From Gnetum montanum (Eukaryota; Streptophyta; Gnetopsida; Gnetales; Gnetaceae), in contig MNCI01009176.1 in NCBI GenBank assembly GCA_015680685.1, positions 60,001-124,000 of the forward strand: a stretch of DNA of 64,000 nucleotides. The letters run 5' to 3'. Of the stretch, positions 35,248 to 47,094 are shown piece by piece. Position 1 is the stretch's first letter. Every line of letters begins with the position of its first letter. The notes beneath the pieces are model-generated. The model was not told the origin of the DNA, made no database searches, and saw only the letters and a program-made list of their open reading frames with translations. The translations under genes and the position numbers were made by a program.

Positions 35248-37050
35248 TGTACTAACCTAAATCATTGATGTAAGGATGGAAGGGAAAATAAACACCAAAA
35301 GATCATTGGGCAGGCACAGCTAACCCTACCTTCGCTTGAGGGTAAGCTAGAAAAGGGAACGAAGGCAAAGTGCCTTGGATGGTCTATAGGCAAATCAACC
35401 AAGGACTTCCCCAAGTGTAAACTATGGCTTGCATTGGGATTATCATAACTGATGTCTTAAAACGTAAATAATACGCATAAAATGTAAATAGAAACATATG
35501 CAGAAACTGTATTGTGAATAAAATGTAAACCAAACGTAAACTGAATGTAAAGCACAAAGTAAACAGAATAAATGGTTGGCAAAACAAACTGTATTGTATT
35601 GCTTAGCAAAGATGTGCACTGGTCAAAGTGTAGCTACATGTGTGGATGCCAAGTCAAGCATCGAGCCCCGGGGTGATGTGATGTGATGTGTGCTAGAAGT
35701 ACTTGGATGCCAGGATTCAAGTGTGCCCGAGCGTCCAAGGATTACTAGTTTGAGTTTCCTAAGTCGTCCAACTCCAAAATTGCCAACCCTATTTATGTGA
35801 ATTGATAGGGTATTTATAGGGCTGGGCTAGGCTCAGGTGTGGAATGTCAAGAATGGAATCAATGGTTGGGAGATGAGAGGAAAAAGGATCTAGCGACACG
35901 TGTCCGATGGATAGTTGTATGTGAGTTGGACGTGTGTGGGCAAGCTACGTTCTTGACCAGGTTCATCGTATCTTACAATGTGTGGCTTACTCAAGCCCAT
36001 GAAAGTACATACAATTTAGACTGTGAGGGCTTGACAAGCCCCACAAGTGAAAATTTACAATGGAATGACAATGTACAATAAGAGAAATTGACTTTGGCTC
36101 CCTTGAAACTTCTGGATCTTTGAATCGATGGTTGCAGGATGTGAGGTGTCTTCACCTGACAACAACTTTTATCATGAGGTGACTTTGTCATAGCGTGACC
36201 TCAGCGTGCTCATGCCACACTCACACTGTACTCATGCTGCACTCACGTTGCAGTGTGTCCTCAGCATGACCTCAGCGTGAGTGACTTGAAAGTGATGCAT
36301 TTCACTCTAGATTTTGATTTTTGAAGCCTAATTCTTGAGTGTAACTGCTTCCTGTCTGTGTCTAACCTGAGAGTGATCTAAAATCTAGGATTTGAGCTTG
36401 AATGTGTCTAGTTTGGAGCTATTTTGGGATAGGTCACGCTACACTCACACTGCAGCGTGACCACTATGTGACCTGCAAAAAAAAGACTTGCAATTTTCTT
36501 TGAATTCTAGAGGCTGAAGTTTGAAGTTGTCAACAATGAATCTTGATGATGACTTGCACTTTGAAAACTTGATCATTTTGACTTGGTTTTGAGCTCTCAA
36601 AGTTAGTCACACTGCACTCACACTATAGCGTGACCTCAGCATGAGTGACAGCGTGAGCGAAGAATTTTGCACCTTTTGATGCTAAAATTTGTGTCTTTGA
36701 ACGCTGAAGCTTGGAATTGTCGATGTTGAACCTGAGGCTAATTTGCTCCTTTGAAATAAAGTCATTTTGACTCAGTTTGGAGGCTTCAAGGGTTGGTCAC
36801 ATTGGACTCATGCTGCAGCATGACCACAGCATGTGTGAAAAATTTGCAAGCTAGCTTGTGTATTCAAGCCAGCATGAGTGTGAAAAATGTGCCAATTTCC
36901 AGCGTGAGTTTCCCAGGACAAGCCAGCGTGAGTGACCAAGGCAAGCGAGTGTGAGTTGCATGCTGTAGTCAAATTTTTGCCTTCTAGATGCCTAAAAGGA
37001 CTTGAGTCATTCTCATTTCAAAGTGTTAGGCCGAAATTAGTGGTGTTTCA
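35248..37050 (-). repeat. 5' LTR of the Tat-like element
   Basis: 1803 bp, same ends as 17409-19158. Holds hairpins at 36433-36461, 36606-36634 and 36795-36825. Compared with the other LTR it has an extra stretch TTCTCATTTCAAAG near the end (about 37010-37023). Confidence 0.93.
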
Positions 37051-37055
37051 TTAGG
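37051..37055. repeat. Target-site duplication TTAGG (right)
   Basis: Matches 17404-17408 exactly. Confidence 0.9.
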
Positions 37056-39744
37056 TTCTGTACATTTCTTGAGAAATTAAATTTATCCTAGAACTTTAGT
37101 CAAGGATAACTTTGCATGGATCATTTCTTACAATCTGTAAGTAAATTAGAAGACTTCTAGGATTAGATCTTTTCTTGGAAAGGTGTTTTACCTTGATTCA
37201 ATATGCAATTTCATGAGTTAACATGACAGTATGAACATTTTAGGATCTTTAGTTTGAAGGTAACTTGCTGGTAACTTTAGAAGCAGTGGGAGAAGGATTA
37301 ATAGCCACATGTGTTTGCGAGGGCTTTAGTGGATTCTTGGATTTGAAGAAAGGTCTTTTTGAGGCTTATTCTTAGAACCACATAGACCATTATATGGCTA
37401 TAAATTTATGGTCCTCATTCCATTGCATTACTGAGGCTATGATGGAATTACTCCTTACAGGTAGTGTAGGTGGCAAATGAGTGGTGTTAGGAGGTATAGA
37501 GTAAGATGGTGGACAATGAGAAGGATAAGTGAAAGGAGATTCAACTTATGGAGTAGGTGTTCTATGATATTCCAAGGGATAATAAAAATAGGAGAAGAAA
37601 GTATGGCTTGTAAAGCCATGAGGAGATATAGGTTGTTGGACATAATAACCATATGAGTTCGGCTGATGATAAGGATATTACTACCTTGGTGGTGGCATCC
37701 CTCATGATTATAGATTTTTCCATTGTTGATAATAATCCTAAGGTTTAGATGTCACTCCATTTGGATAATACTATGGCTTGTGTAACTATTGCTAATAATT
37801 GCCTTGTGGATAAGGCAATCTCCTAGGTGGTTTCCTTTTTGCAAATTTTTGATTTAAAGCATACATCCTAGATACTTGTAAATGTGACACTATAGGAAAA
37901 CATCAATTGAGATGTTCATATTGGTATATTTCACATCCTTTTTCATTTATTCCAAAATCTATAATCTCATTCACTCTTACAACCTTACCTTTTTGTTGAT
38001 AATAATCCTTACATGTATACTTTTTCCTTCTTCTATTCCTATCTTAATTCCCATGCTCTATTTTCTCCTCCAGAATCTTTAAAGTAGTTTAAAACTTCTC
38101 ATCCAAGGAGTCTCACATCTTGTCTACCTTAGTTGATATTTTTATTATAGATTTTTGTATTAGCAAGATTTTCCTTTGTACTACTTCATCTAGTGGTACT
38201 TCCTTCTTAGAATCCATGAAATGTACCTCCCTTTTATGAATGGAGGGATCCCTATTGTACTATTTTGTACTTTCCTATTTTTCAATTCTTCTTCTTCCTT
38301 AGCCATTTGTTCGATGAGTCTTTGAATTCAATGAATCCTCATTTTTGAAAATATTTCTTGGGCATAAACCCCAATAGTTTCTTTGTTTTTGTTTTGGAGT
38401 CCATCTATTATGTGTCAAAGTTGTTCCTTTTGAGAGAACCCGTGACCTAGGTAGTAGTGCAAAAGAGACTAATACCTACCTAGGGCTACATCAAGGAGTT
38501 TGTAATTACCTTATTTCCACCCTTGACTTTTTTTTTTTCAAATTGGACATCCTAAAGTACATTTGATACTTAGCATTAAATAGCTCCATCATTTTACTCT
38601 ATCTATGAATAGATTTTGGTTGTAAGGATTGGTATCAATTTTATCCTTGTAATTAGTTTGAGTTTCTGCCACTCATTCTCAATGTTCTAAAAGGCACAAG
38701 TATCATGGAAGGCCTGTAAATGATGTTGTGGATTAGTATTATATCCTTATTCAAATTTAGGGATGTTTTTCATGTTAAGCCATTTGATTCTACTATTTCT
38801 TTGATCGCTAGTAGAGATTCAAACTACTTTTGAAATATTAATTATGCTTCTTCCAACCAAAAATTATTCATCATAGTCATTATATTTATGGTTATGTCAC
38901 TTATGATGTGACTTGCCATGCCTTCATTCTTAATGATTCTTCTCTTCTTCTTGTAGTTGACTATGCTCTCTTTTCCCATTACTACGATAGAATCTTCAGT
39001 CATCTTTATCTTAGTCCTAATCATTCCTCCTTCGGTCTCAATCATTCTTCCTCCTATTAGAGTTTGATGATAAAAAGAATGACGAAGGTGGAGGGCTAGG
39101 ATAGTGGTGCCTACTGGTCCTTCTAATGTGGTTCATTGATTGTTCTTTTTATTTTTATGAATAGTTTAGAGACCTTTTCCTTGAGTTTATCCTAGTTCTA
39201 GATCCTATTCCTCTTTCAACATAGTTATCCACCAAGTCAATTATAACTGTTGGTGAAGTGTGTCTTCTACATCAAAAGGATAAGGTTCTTCATGTTGAGA
39301 TTACCCTAATATTAATTTAGGATCCTCCTTTTGTGGTTGTACAAACAATGATATGAATACCTTCTTACCCTTAGAGGCTTCATAACATGCTAGAATACAT
39401 TGATCTTTTCTAAGTTGTGTATTTGTAGGCTAATAGTCTTTGGAGAGATGGTCTATTACCTCATAATCTAGTCCTATTGATTCAAGCCCAAATTTCATGA
39501 GATTTTTCATGAGAATTGAGGGAATAGAATGATTAGGAGGTAACAAAATGTTGCCCTCCAAATCCCTCTAATGTAGCTATTCATCTTGATGAAGGATGAA
39601 AGTGAAGTCTAGATAGTAATGATCCAGATGTACATAGACTACTTTCAGTTAAGGTTTTTCATCAGTAGTATTTTTAGTTTTGTCATGCTATTGGTTGAAG
39701 TCATACACAAGTGATGATTAATCATTCCTATGAGAAGAAGCCAT
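37056..39744 (-). pseudogene. Gag (and gag-protease linker) of element A, decayed
   Basis: Minus-strand gag interrupted from its pol by the Tat-like insertion. It starts with ATG at 39742-39744 (MASSHRND), matching the starts MSSSH of elements C and D. The conserved core (about 38380-38800) is collinear with element B's gag at 50950-51330, for example the region read as SWYQ/IEMFNDRY-like and the DPQ..LQAFHDTCAF-like block. The distal part (37440-37900) is the tyrosine/proline-rich tail seen in B and C. Stops and frameshifts are dense; the longest open piece is 67 codons at 38842-39045. Confidence 0.72.
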
Positions 39745-39900
39745 CTTAATTTTTTTGATAAAGTGTGCACTAAGAAAATATTATTATTATTTTGTTTAAA
39801 AAATAATACATTATTTTCTCCTTACAACAACTTTTCATGATTCCACTATCTATGAATTCTTAGCACACTTAACTAAAATAGTCCTAGGTAAGGACATTAA

Positions 39901-40745
39901 TGATGAGCAGCAAGTATTCACTATGCCCAATCACATAAGTCACTAACGTGTATGTGTGATTTGGTCAAATTTTGTGAATCTTATTTACCTAAGTGGCTAA
40001 TATTCCTAGATGGTGAAATATGTAATTGTTAGTCTTTGTCTCTTGAATCAATACTTGTGTTAATCTGTGCATATGATTAAGTGTGATTAAGGTGTAAGAT
40101 GTTTATTTTTATAATTTTTTTATTTTCTTTGCTTAAAAAATGAATAAGTAAATAAATATTTTGTATTTAAATTAACTAACTAGCCTAAACATGGAGTATT
40201 CATTCCCATTTTCCATACATATCTTGAAAATATACTGACATTGTTAGGTTACCAAGTGTCTACTACTGGGCATACCAAGTATCCACTACTAGGATTAGCA
40301 AGTGTTAATATATTCTACTCAAAGTGGTCATACTTACATTGCCTAGAAATGATAGTATTAATTTCTTAATAATGAGAAAGTAAATTGCATGTAAAGTAAA
40401 CTAATGGAAAGTAAAGTTATGTTAATCCAAGTGCTACAATGGGTAGGAGAAATCTCAAATTTATTTCCATTCATGCACATGTGTCCAAGTACATGTGCAC
40501 TCAAATAAGATACTGTACAATTACTTTAATTCATACTAAAACCACTCAAAGAAATTTTTTTAACTTCTATGGGAAGAAACTACAAGAGTTTAGCTAAGGA
40601 AACAATCAAAAGGTACCATAAATGTGATGGGTATGCACATTTATATAGTCAATTCCTACATCAGCATTGATGTACCTATGTCAATGCATCCTGAGATGCA
40701 TCAACAAGGATACATCAACATAGTCACCTTATTGATGTTTCATCA
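39901..40745 (-). repeat. 5' LTR of element A
   Basis: In plus coordinates it begins TGATGAGCAGCAAGTATTCA and ends GATGTTTCATCA. This is the same plan as element B's LTR (TGATGAGCGGCGAGGTACCC ... CTTCATCA) and nearly the same length (845 against 826 bp). Interior words such as ACCAAGTGTCTACTACTGGG match B's ACTACTGGGATTACCAAGCG in rearranged form. The primer site next to it is not recognisable. Its partner LTR was not found. Confidence 0.7.
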
Positions 40746-41685
40746 TTATTGTCTCAAGCTATTGAAAAGAAGCCAATACTTTCCTAGCTCATTGATATTG
40801 GAAACTAGCAACATCAGTTATTTATACTTCTTGATGTACTCTTCTAGCTTTTCAATTCACTACATCTCCTTTAAGTTTGCCTAAGCTTTATCAATGAAAT
40901 TACCTAGGTGAAAGTTTTTTATTAGGGTCATCTGAAATTCTTTCCATGTCTCAATATTTATTCAAGATATCATAGATTTTATCTCCTAATAGATGCCAAG
41001 CCATCAAGTTTTTACAAATTACTTGCTTCCCCCCAAAAGGAAAGAAATGTGAACTTGAGTGTCATTAGGGTACTCGTGTATCTCCAGGAACTATTTTATT
41101 TTGAAGAGGTAGATATCAATGAGTTTATTATCATGATCTCATTTATAGAATTTTGTCTTCTTGACCCAAAATTTGTGTGCATACATCTATATGGAATTTC
41201 TTTTGCTTGCATAATCAATTGGTTCTTTAAGTTTGTTTATTCTCACCTTACATGTTTATCAACTTGGCCAAGATGTCTCCTATGAAAACATACATGTTAT
41301 TAATAACATCTCCTATATAATCCACAAGGGTTCATATAACAAAATCTTAGGCTATAGAAAGATTATGCTTTATGCTCAACTTTTGCTCCTGTAGGTAGGG
41401 AATGTTCATAAGATTCATAATTTCTTGGACCATCCTCACCTACTTAGCAGCAAACAAGCAATGGAGGATTACATGATCAACTTCTAGTTACTAGCTCAAT
41501 AGCTCTTACATCTTTTTAAAGGGTTAATCCTATCAACATTCATTTCCATGTTCTCATCCTTGTGTACCTTCTAATCTTTGTGCATCTAATCTTCTAGATT
41601 GTCATCTATAACTAGCTCATTATGTTCATAAGAACTAGGAAGAATAACACCAAGATTTTGGCTCCTTATTTTTATTTTTTTTCAT
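40746..41685 (-). pseudogene. Gag fragment of an older gypsy element (F)
   Basis: Minus-strand reading from about 41685 (MKKNKNKEPKS) contains a gag-like helical core: WWLGIY-EIKSMIS, then INIETWKEFQMTLIKNF, IEKLEEYIKKYK and LVSNINELGKYWLLFNSL (40750-41020). This is the W...F...F.....L..L...E.Y..K pattern of Ty3/gypsy gag, reminiscent of chromovirus types. It stops abruptly at 40745/40746, exactly where element A's LTR begins, so A inserted into it. Stops are frequent. Confidence 0.65.
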
Positions 41686-41731
41686 ACAAGAAACTGTTCA
41701 TATGAATCACAAACACAAGAAGCACAACCTA

Positions 41732-41743
41732 GCTCTAATACCA
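41732..41743 (-). other. Met-tRNA-type primer binding site of element F
   Basis: On the minus strand TGGTATTAGAGC, the common plant primer site TGGTATCAGAGC with one C-to-T change. It is separated by two bases from the LTR that starts at 41746. Confidence 0.8.
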
Positions 41744-41745
41744 AG

Positions 41746-42104
41746 TGTTACGATGCCATCCTTGAAAAGCATCATATGGCACTATCATTAAGTAGTAAGT
41801 TAGTAAAGAATGAAGAGTAGACTTAAGATGGACTACACCATACTGTTCATAGAGAAGCTATGGCACTTGTTAGATATTAGTTAGAAGTGTAGCAAGTATA
41901 CCTTAGGTAACATTCTTGTATAATGATCTAGGACATACACATGTATACACACAGGGACTTAACAAAGTACACTTTGTTCTAGGACATCACAAAAAGATAG
42001 CAAGGAATTATCCTAAACTATGCACATCGAATCCTATGTCCCCACTCCATAAAGAAAGGGCAGTGCCCAAGCTAGGAAGGCTAAAGGCTCTCCAATAAGC
42101 CTAC
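41746..42104 (-). repeat. 5' LTR of element F (outer end uncertain)
   Basis: In plus coordinates it starts TGTTACGATGCC beside the primer site. A plausible outer end is ...AAGCCTACA at about 42104, giving TG...CA and about 360 bp. The outer boundary is a guess because no second LTR or target duplication is visible. Confidence 0.5.
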
Positions 42105-45100
42105 ATATCCCTGTGATGTCATTCACAAGAATTTAGGGTGATGTAGTTCTATAAGGATTATTATTGATGGTTAAGGTAATATGGAATCTATAAAGAGCTT
42201 TACATTCCTTTGACCTTTGATCTAGAGGAAAAAAATTTAAATCATTAATAAGATATGCTTTTTAGATTGGTTTAAATTAATTTCAAAACTATAAGATTTA
42301 TTGGCATCTTAAAACTTGCAAATTATAAAGGTATTAACTAGTCTAATGACCTATGCTTTAACAAAAAACTTGCAAGTCATGAGGATATAATGAAAAAATT
42401 AAAATTTTGAAAATAACAAAATAATAGCACATAAATTTTAGATTGAATTGTATTTTATTTGTATCTATTTTTCTTATGAGTAACTTTTTTACTTTTACTT
42501 ATATAATATGTTTTTAGGTTAGATATATATAATAGATATATCTATAATTTGGCTAAGAGGATATAACCTCATTCTTAACCATCAGAAAAATAATAAGTCC
42601 AACATTTGAATCATATAGAGCTTCTACAAAAGAAATAAGAAACTCTTACCTTTGAAGAAACTTTAACTCATCCTTATCACCTAAAATCTTGACCTAGAAG
42701 CATCTTTAACATTAAACATTCAACAATTCTTGGTAACATTCAACATGTTTTGACATCATAATAATAGATTCTTCAACGTTTTAGCTTATAAGATCTACAC
42801 ATTGTAAATCTAATTAAGATAATCTCAAATTAAATATGTGACTTTATCAGTTCATCCAAAAGGCTTAAAAACCATAAGAAAAAACTGTTTATTTGTTGAA
42901 AACAAAGTCCAAACATGAATGTTATACCTTTTTACTTATTCAATGTGATGTCCTAGTGTAATTGCAATGGCATGATGACACTAACATAATCACATTGGGA
43001 CATTACACTATATGAACACATTAAGTGATCATGCTAATGTTGTGGGGGAAATGTTCTTTCCAATTAAAGAGGCATGATTCCTTTATTAAATGTACATATG
43101 AGTAGAAATAAACACTCATAGCACATAAAAAGAGAAAAAAAATCCAAAAATGAACTACTATAAAATAAAAGCAAAAAATACATACATGTATAAATATTAG
43201 GAAGAGAAGTATGAATAAGTTACTAAAATAAAGTGAGATTATGATCAAACTAGTGATAAGGGAAGAGAGAACTACTAAACCTAAAGGAAATTGCTACAAG
43301 CTATGGATCCTATCCGACCTTCAAGCAAAGTTGAAGAGATTAGGCATCAATTCTAGACTCTAAAACTTAACATAGCAATGTTGATGTTGATGTCAATTCC
43401 ATAAAGGAATTTAGAAGACTAAAATCAATGTTGGAGAAACCAACATGGCCAAGTGATATCAATCTTAGCTTTGAAACCTATAAGTTTTAAAAAAGTATAA
43501 ATAAACTTGAGAGATTCATACTAATGTCTAAAGTAGTTATGATGGTACTATAGATCTTAAGATGAAAGAACTCTAATGTGAGTTAGAAAAAGATTTCAAG
43601 CATTTGAAATATTTACTATGGTGTTAAAATTGTAGATCAAAATGAAAAGTTAGGATCTTTTATTTATACCTGAGGATCTGCAAGATTTTGGCCTTGTAAT
43701 CAATATGAAGCAAATTGATGTACAAATTAATGTCTGACATTAGGTTTGATGTTGATTCTAGTTAAAGACTAAAATCAATAATGAAATAAATATTGAACAA
43801 ATACTTTAATGTCAATTTAGATGCTAAAGAACTAATAATAAAATCTATGTTAGCTATCAATTTTAACATTGACTTGAAATAAGGATCAAAAATAAAGATA
43901 AAAGCAATGTTAACATTAGTTTTGAAGTCAAGTTTAAGAGGTAGTCCTAAAAATCATCTAGAAGATGAAACTATTGTAGGACTAAATGTTGGATATCAAT
44001 TTGAGATCAAAAATGAAAATTGTATAAGAATTGATGATGGAGATAAAATTTGATATTGATTTTCAAGTGTTGGAAACCATTTGGCCTTTGGGCCCATGAC
44101 TGAGGTCATGGGAAATGAACGTGTTATTCAAACAAGGTTTAGGTAATTGTTGGTCTCTAGCAACACTGAGGCCAAGATACCTCTAAATAGATTCAATGGT
44201 TATGAAAGGAACTAAACATAAGTATGTGTTTGTTTGGATTTTGAAATGGTTGGGTTATGTATGAAATTGTAATTGGCTATCATAAAAGAAATTTAGCTAA
44301 CTTTGTCGAATACTGTGAGTTATCGAAGATTCCTATTTTGTCAAATCACTTAGTCTATATAGTCCCTCTAGTACATTACTTGTAACAAATAAAATTTTAT
44401 AAAAGTTTTTGAGCACAATTTTGCCAATCTATTCCTAATTTTTCCTAGAGAGAAAATTCCACAGTAAAACTAAAAATAGAGTGAGATTCAATGGACTTAA
44501 AAAGAGAAAGAAAAGAAAGCAGATTTGTGTGAAATCTCAAATATTTAAGCAAGATAAATTAACACGAGGAAAAACTTTGCACTAAAGCTATTCCAATACA
44601 ATCTAACTATGAATTGTTCAAACCCTCTGAGGTCAACAAGCAATTTCGTAAAGGACAATTTTATTATACTACCAAAAATGTTTTGTAAATAACAAAGTAC
44701 GAGCTTCTATTTTTGCTAGTTAACAGTTGTCGAAAATTGCATTCAATAAAGCCTTCAAAATATTTTGACAATTTTAGGATTGAAATACCAAGGCAATACA
44801 CTTTAAAACAATGAAACTATTTCAATTATCTCAAAATGCCAAAGATTTTCCTAGATTCTGTATGCTCAAACAAGCAATTTTGTTAAGACATTACTATTAA
44901 AATGCTCAAGATTCTCTTTTACAACATAAGCTTTTATATTGCAATCCTTAATAGAAGTCTAATATTGCACAAAAATAAAGCTATAAAGGCAACCTAGAAA
45001 AATCCCAAAATTAAATGCCAAGCACGATACTATCTAAACTATTAGCTAAGTAACTAAAACAAAATGAGAAGAAATGAACTGACAAACTTAAAACAAAGTA

Positions 45101-45191
45101 GTTGAATTGATGTCTTTAACAAGCCATGCTTATAAGAAATCTTCAATATTCAATATTCAAAAGTAGTTGGGATTGATCAATTTTAATGCCA
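42105..45191. other. Non-coding region with one diverged Helitron-end-like copy and a perfect hairpin
   Basis: No gene recognised. 42510-42650 resembles the left arm of the foldback at 8361 (CTATAATTTGGCTAAGAG and downstream words). A perfect hairpin lies at 44093-44112. The rest is AT-rich with only chance frames. Confidence 0.45.
44093..44112. repeat. Perfect hairpin CCCATGAC-TGAG-GTCATGGG
   Basis: 8-bp perfect stem with a 4-nt loop in otherwise AT-rich DNA. Role unknown. Confidence 0.7.
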
Positions 45192-45357
45192 AAATGTGGT
45201 AACGTGGAAGATGCAGGATAGGTGTTTGACCAAATGTTATGCACAGTAACATGCAACGCCATGCTGGCCGCCTATGCTTAAGTTGTTCGATTTGAAGATG
45301 CATTTGATTCGATCAAAAGAATGCAATCACAGGGACTGCATGTTGTGAATTTGATCC
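45192..45357 (+). pseudogene. Pentatricopeptide-repeat (PPR) gene fragment
   Basis: One frame reads KCGNVEDAG, stop, VFDQMLCTVTCNAMLAAYA, stop, then VVRFEDAFDSIKRMQSQGLH. This is the signature of consecutive PLS-class PPR motifs (KCGxVEDARxVFDQM...WNAMLAAYAxxGRFEDAFxLFxRMQxxGL). PPR proteins bind organellar RNA for editing, splicing or stability. Only about 1.5 repeats are recognisable, with two stops at conserved R and Q positions (TAG, TAA). Sequence before 45180 and after about 45440 is not PPR. It is a remnant of a host gene, either captured by a transposon or a decayed retrocopy. Confidence 0.8.
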
Positions 45358-45441
45358 AAGTTTTCCGTTGCTCTGAAGGAGATTCATCAGGCATCATCAT
45401 TTTTTCAATTCCTAGTTCTATCATCAGGATGGGTTCTGTAG

Positions 45442-45445
<4 letters not shown>

Positions 45446-45473
<28 letters not shown>
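45446..45473. repeat. (AT)n microsatellite
   Basis: About 14 uninterrupted AT units directly after the PPR fragment. Confidence 0.95.
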
Positions 45474-45476
<3 letters not shown>

Positions 45477-45905
45477 AAGTTTTAGAATCTCAGTGAAGGG
45501 GGTAAACCTTTGAAAGTCATTATAGGAGTAATTAACTTCCGCAAAGTTAGGAAGTTCAGTTAATGATGCGGAAATTAGGCCTTCGAAATTTTTGTGAGAA
45601 ATCGGTGTATTGAACCTTCGTAAGCTTTCGATTCACCTTAGATTTTAAACAATTGCATTATTTCCATGGACCGTTTATTTTACTCGTACTCTATTGAAGT
45701 AAATTCTGTGTGCACAGACTTATTTTACCGTAGTTTGTAACATTATAATTGCTGACCACAATCAGAATAGTTATTAAATAAGAAAATTGTTCAAAAATCT
45801 TATCCATTTAATGATGTTTCACAGATGTCTATAATAACGGCCTCCATCTTTGATTTGGCCTTTGCCTCTTTTTCTCTCTCTCTTTTTTTGTTTTTATGCT
45901 TACAC
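45474..45905. other. Non-coding spacer before the 73-bp array
   Basis: No gene. Small inverted repeat AACTTCC...GGAAGTT at about 45535-45559. Confidence 0.45.
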
Positions 45906-46558
45906 ATGCAGCTCATCCTATATATCTATATCAAGCCTTATTATATTTCATCTTAGCCAGGATGATTGAATCTTAACAATGCAGCTCATCCTATATATCT
46001 ATATCAAGCCTTATTATATTTCATCTTAGCCAGGATGATTGAATCTTAACAATGCAGCTCATCCTATATATCTATATCAAGCCTTATTATATTTCATCTT
46101 AGCCAGGATGATTGAATCTTAACAATGCAGCTCATCCTATATATCTATATCAAGCCTTATTATATTTCATCTTAGCCAGGATGATTGAATCTTAACAATG
46201 CAGCTCATCCTATATATTTATATCAAGCCTTATTATATTTCATCTTAGCCAGGATGATTGAATCTTAACAATGCAGCTCATCCTATATATCTATATCAAG
46301 CCTTATTATATTTCATCTTAGCCAGGATGATTGAATCTTAACAATGCAGCTCATCCTATATATTTATATCAAGCCTTATTATATTTCATCTTAGCCAGGA
46401 TGATTGAATCTTAACAATGCAGCTCATCCTATATATCTATATCAAGCCTTATTATATTTCATCTTAGCCAGGATGATTGAATCTTAACAATGCAGCTCAT
46501 CCTATATATTTATATCAAGCCTGATTATATTTCATCTTAGACAGGATGATTGAATCTT
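45906..46558. repeat. 73-bp tandem array, 9 copies
   Basis: Units start at 45906, 45979, 46052, 46125, 46198, 46271, 46344, 46417 and 46490. Each begins ATGCAGCTCATCCTATATAT and ends near GATTGAATCTTAACA. The period is exactly 73 throughout. Copies are nearly identical except a C/T change (TATCTATA or TATTTATA) and a few changes in the last copy (CTGATT, AGACAGG). Each unit contains TCATCCT and its reverse complement AGGATGA. Confidence 0.97.
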
Positions 46559-47089
46559 AAAAATTTAAGGAAGTTGCTTAGTGTTATGCTTCTAAAATTC
46601 CATTTCACCAATCTAAACTCCATTCAACCGATTACCTAGAGAGATGTAGCAATGTAACTCCATTCAACCAATTACCCAGAGAGATCTAGCTTGGGTGGGT
46701 TTTATTGGGCTTTGCAAATAACACAATATTTCTACCATCTTTCAGTCAATGAATATCCATCAGTCATTTTAATCCAATGAACTCTTTTAAAACATATTGG
46801 TTCAAATAAAAATTTTAAGACACAACTCATTTTTAATCATAAACCATTGTTTCATTGAATGGAAAAAATGACCAATATCAAGGAGATGGGTTATAGAAGT
46901 TTAAAAAAGAATAAATTGACGATGATTATTAATTTCAACCTTACTTCTAGTGATGAAGGTGAAGAATAATTATTTGAAGAAAAGGAAAGACGAAACAATT
47001 TCATGAATGTAGCAAACTCAATGTGGCTACTAGGAGAAAAGAATAGGTCCAACATTATAGTGCTAAATATTAATGAACTATCCAATAAA
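46559..47089. other. Flank of element B with a short open stretch
   Basis: A plus-strand frame from ATG 46868 (MTNIKEMGYRSLKKNK) runs, with one TAA at about 46967, to the element B insertion point. It resumes after the element as DEVSVDVV. I do not recognise the product. It may be chance. A 33-36 bp imperfect duplication (ACTCCATTCAACC...AGAGAGAT) occurs at about 46617-46685. Confidence 0.35.
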
Positions 47090-47094
47090 AGGGT
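47090..47094. repeat. Target-site duplication AGGGT (left)
   Basis: Identical to 52626-52630. Confidence 0.9.

Larger units (their letters stand above)
17409..37050 (-). mobile_element. Complete Tat-like Ty3/gypsy LTR retrotransposon, 19.6 kb
   Basis: Both LTRs begin TGTACTAACC and end GTGTTTCA, and both flanks carry TTAGG. Gene order on the minus strand is gag, protease, RT with a degenerate RNase H, a second (archaeal-like) RNase H, then integrase. The dual RNase H, very long LTRs, large size, tandem repeats in the 3' UTR and extra antisense gene are characteristic of the Tat lineage, which includes Ogre. By my hand count the LTRs differ at about 30 of the first 200 positions, mostly transitions, so the insertion is old. 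It lies inside the protease gene of element A. An antisense multi-exon unit occupies about 26982-30474 between protease and RT. Confidence 0.93.

Noticed and set aside
45906-46558. CRISPR-like array
   Set aside because: Units are contiguous with no unique spacers, so it is a plain tandem repeat in plant DNA.
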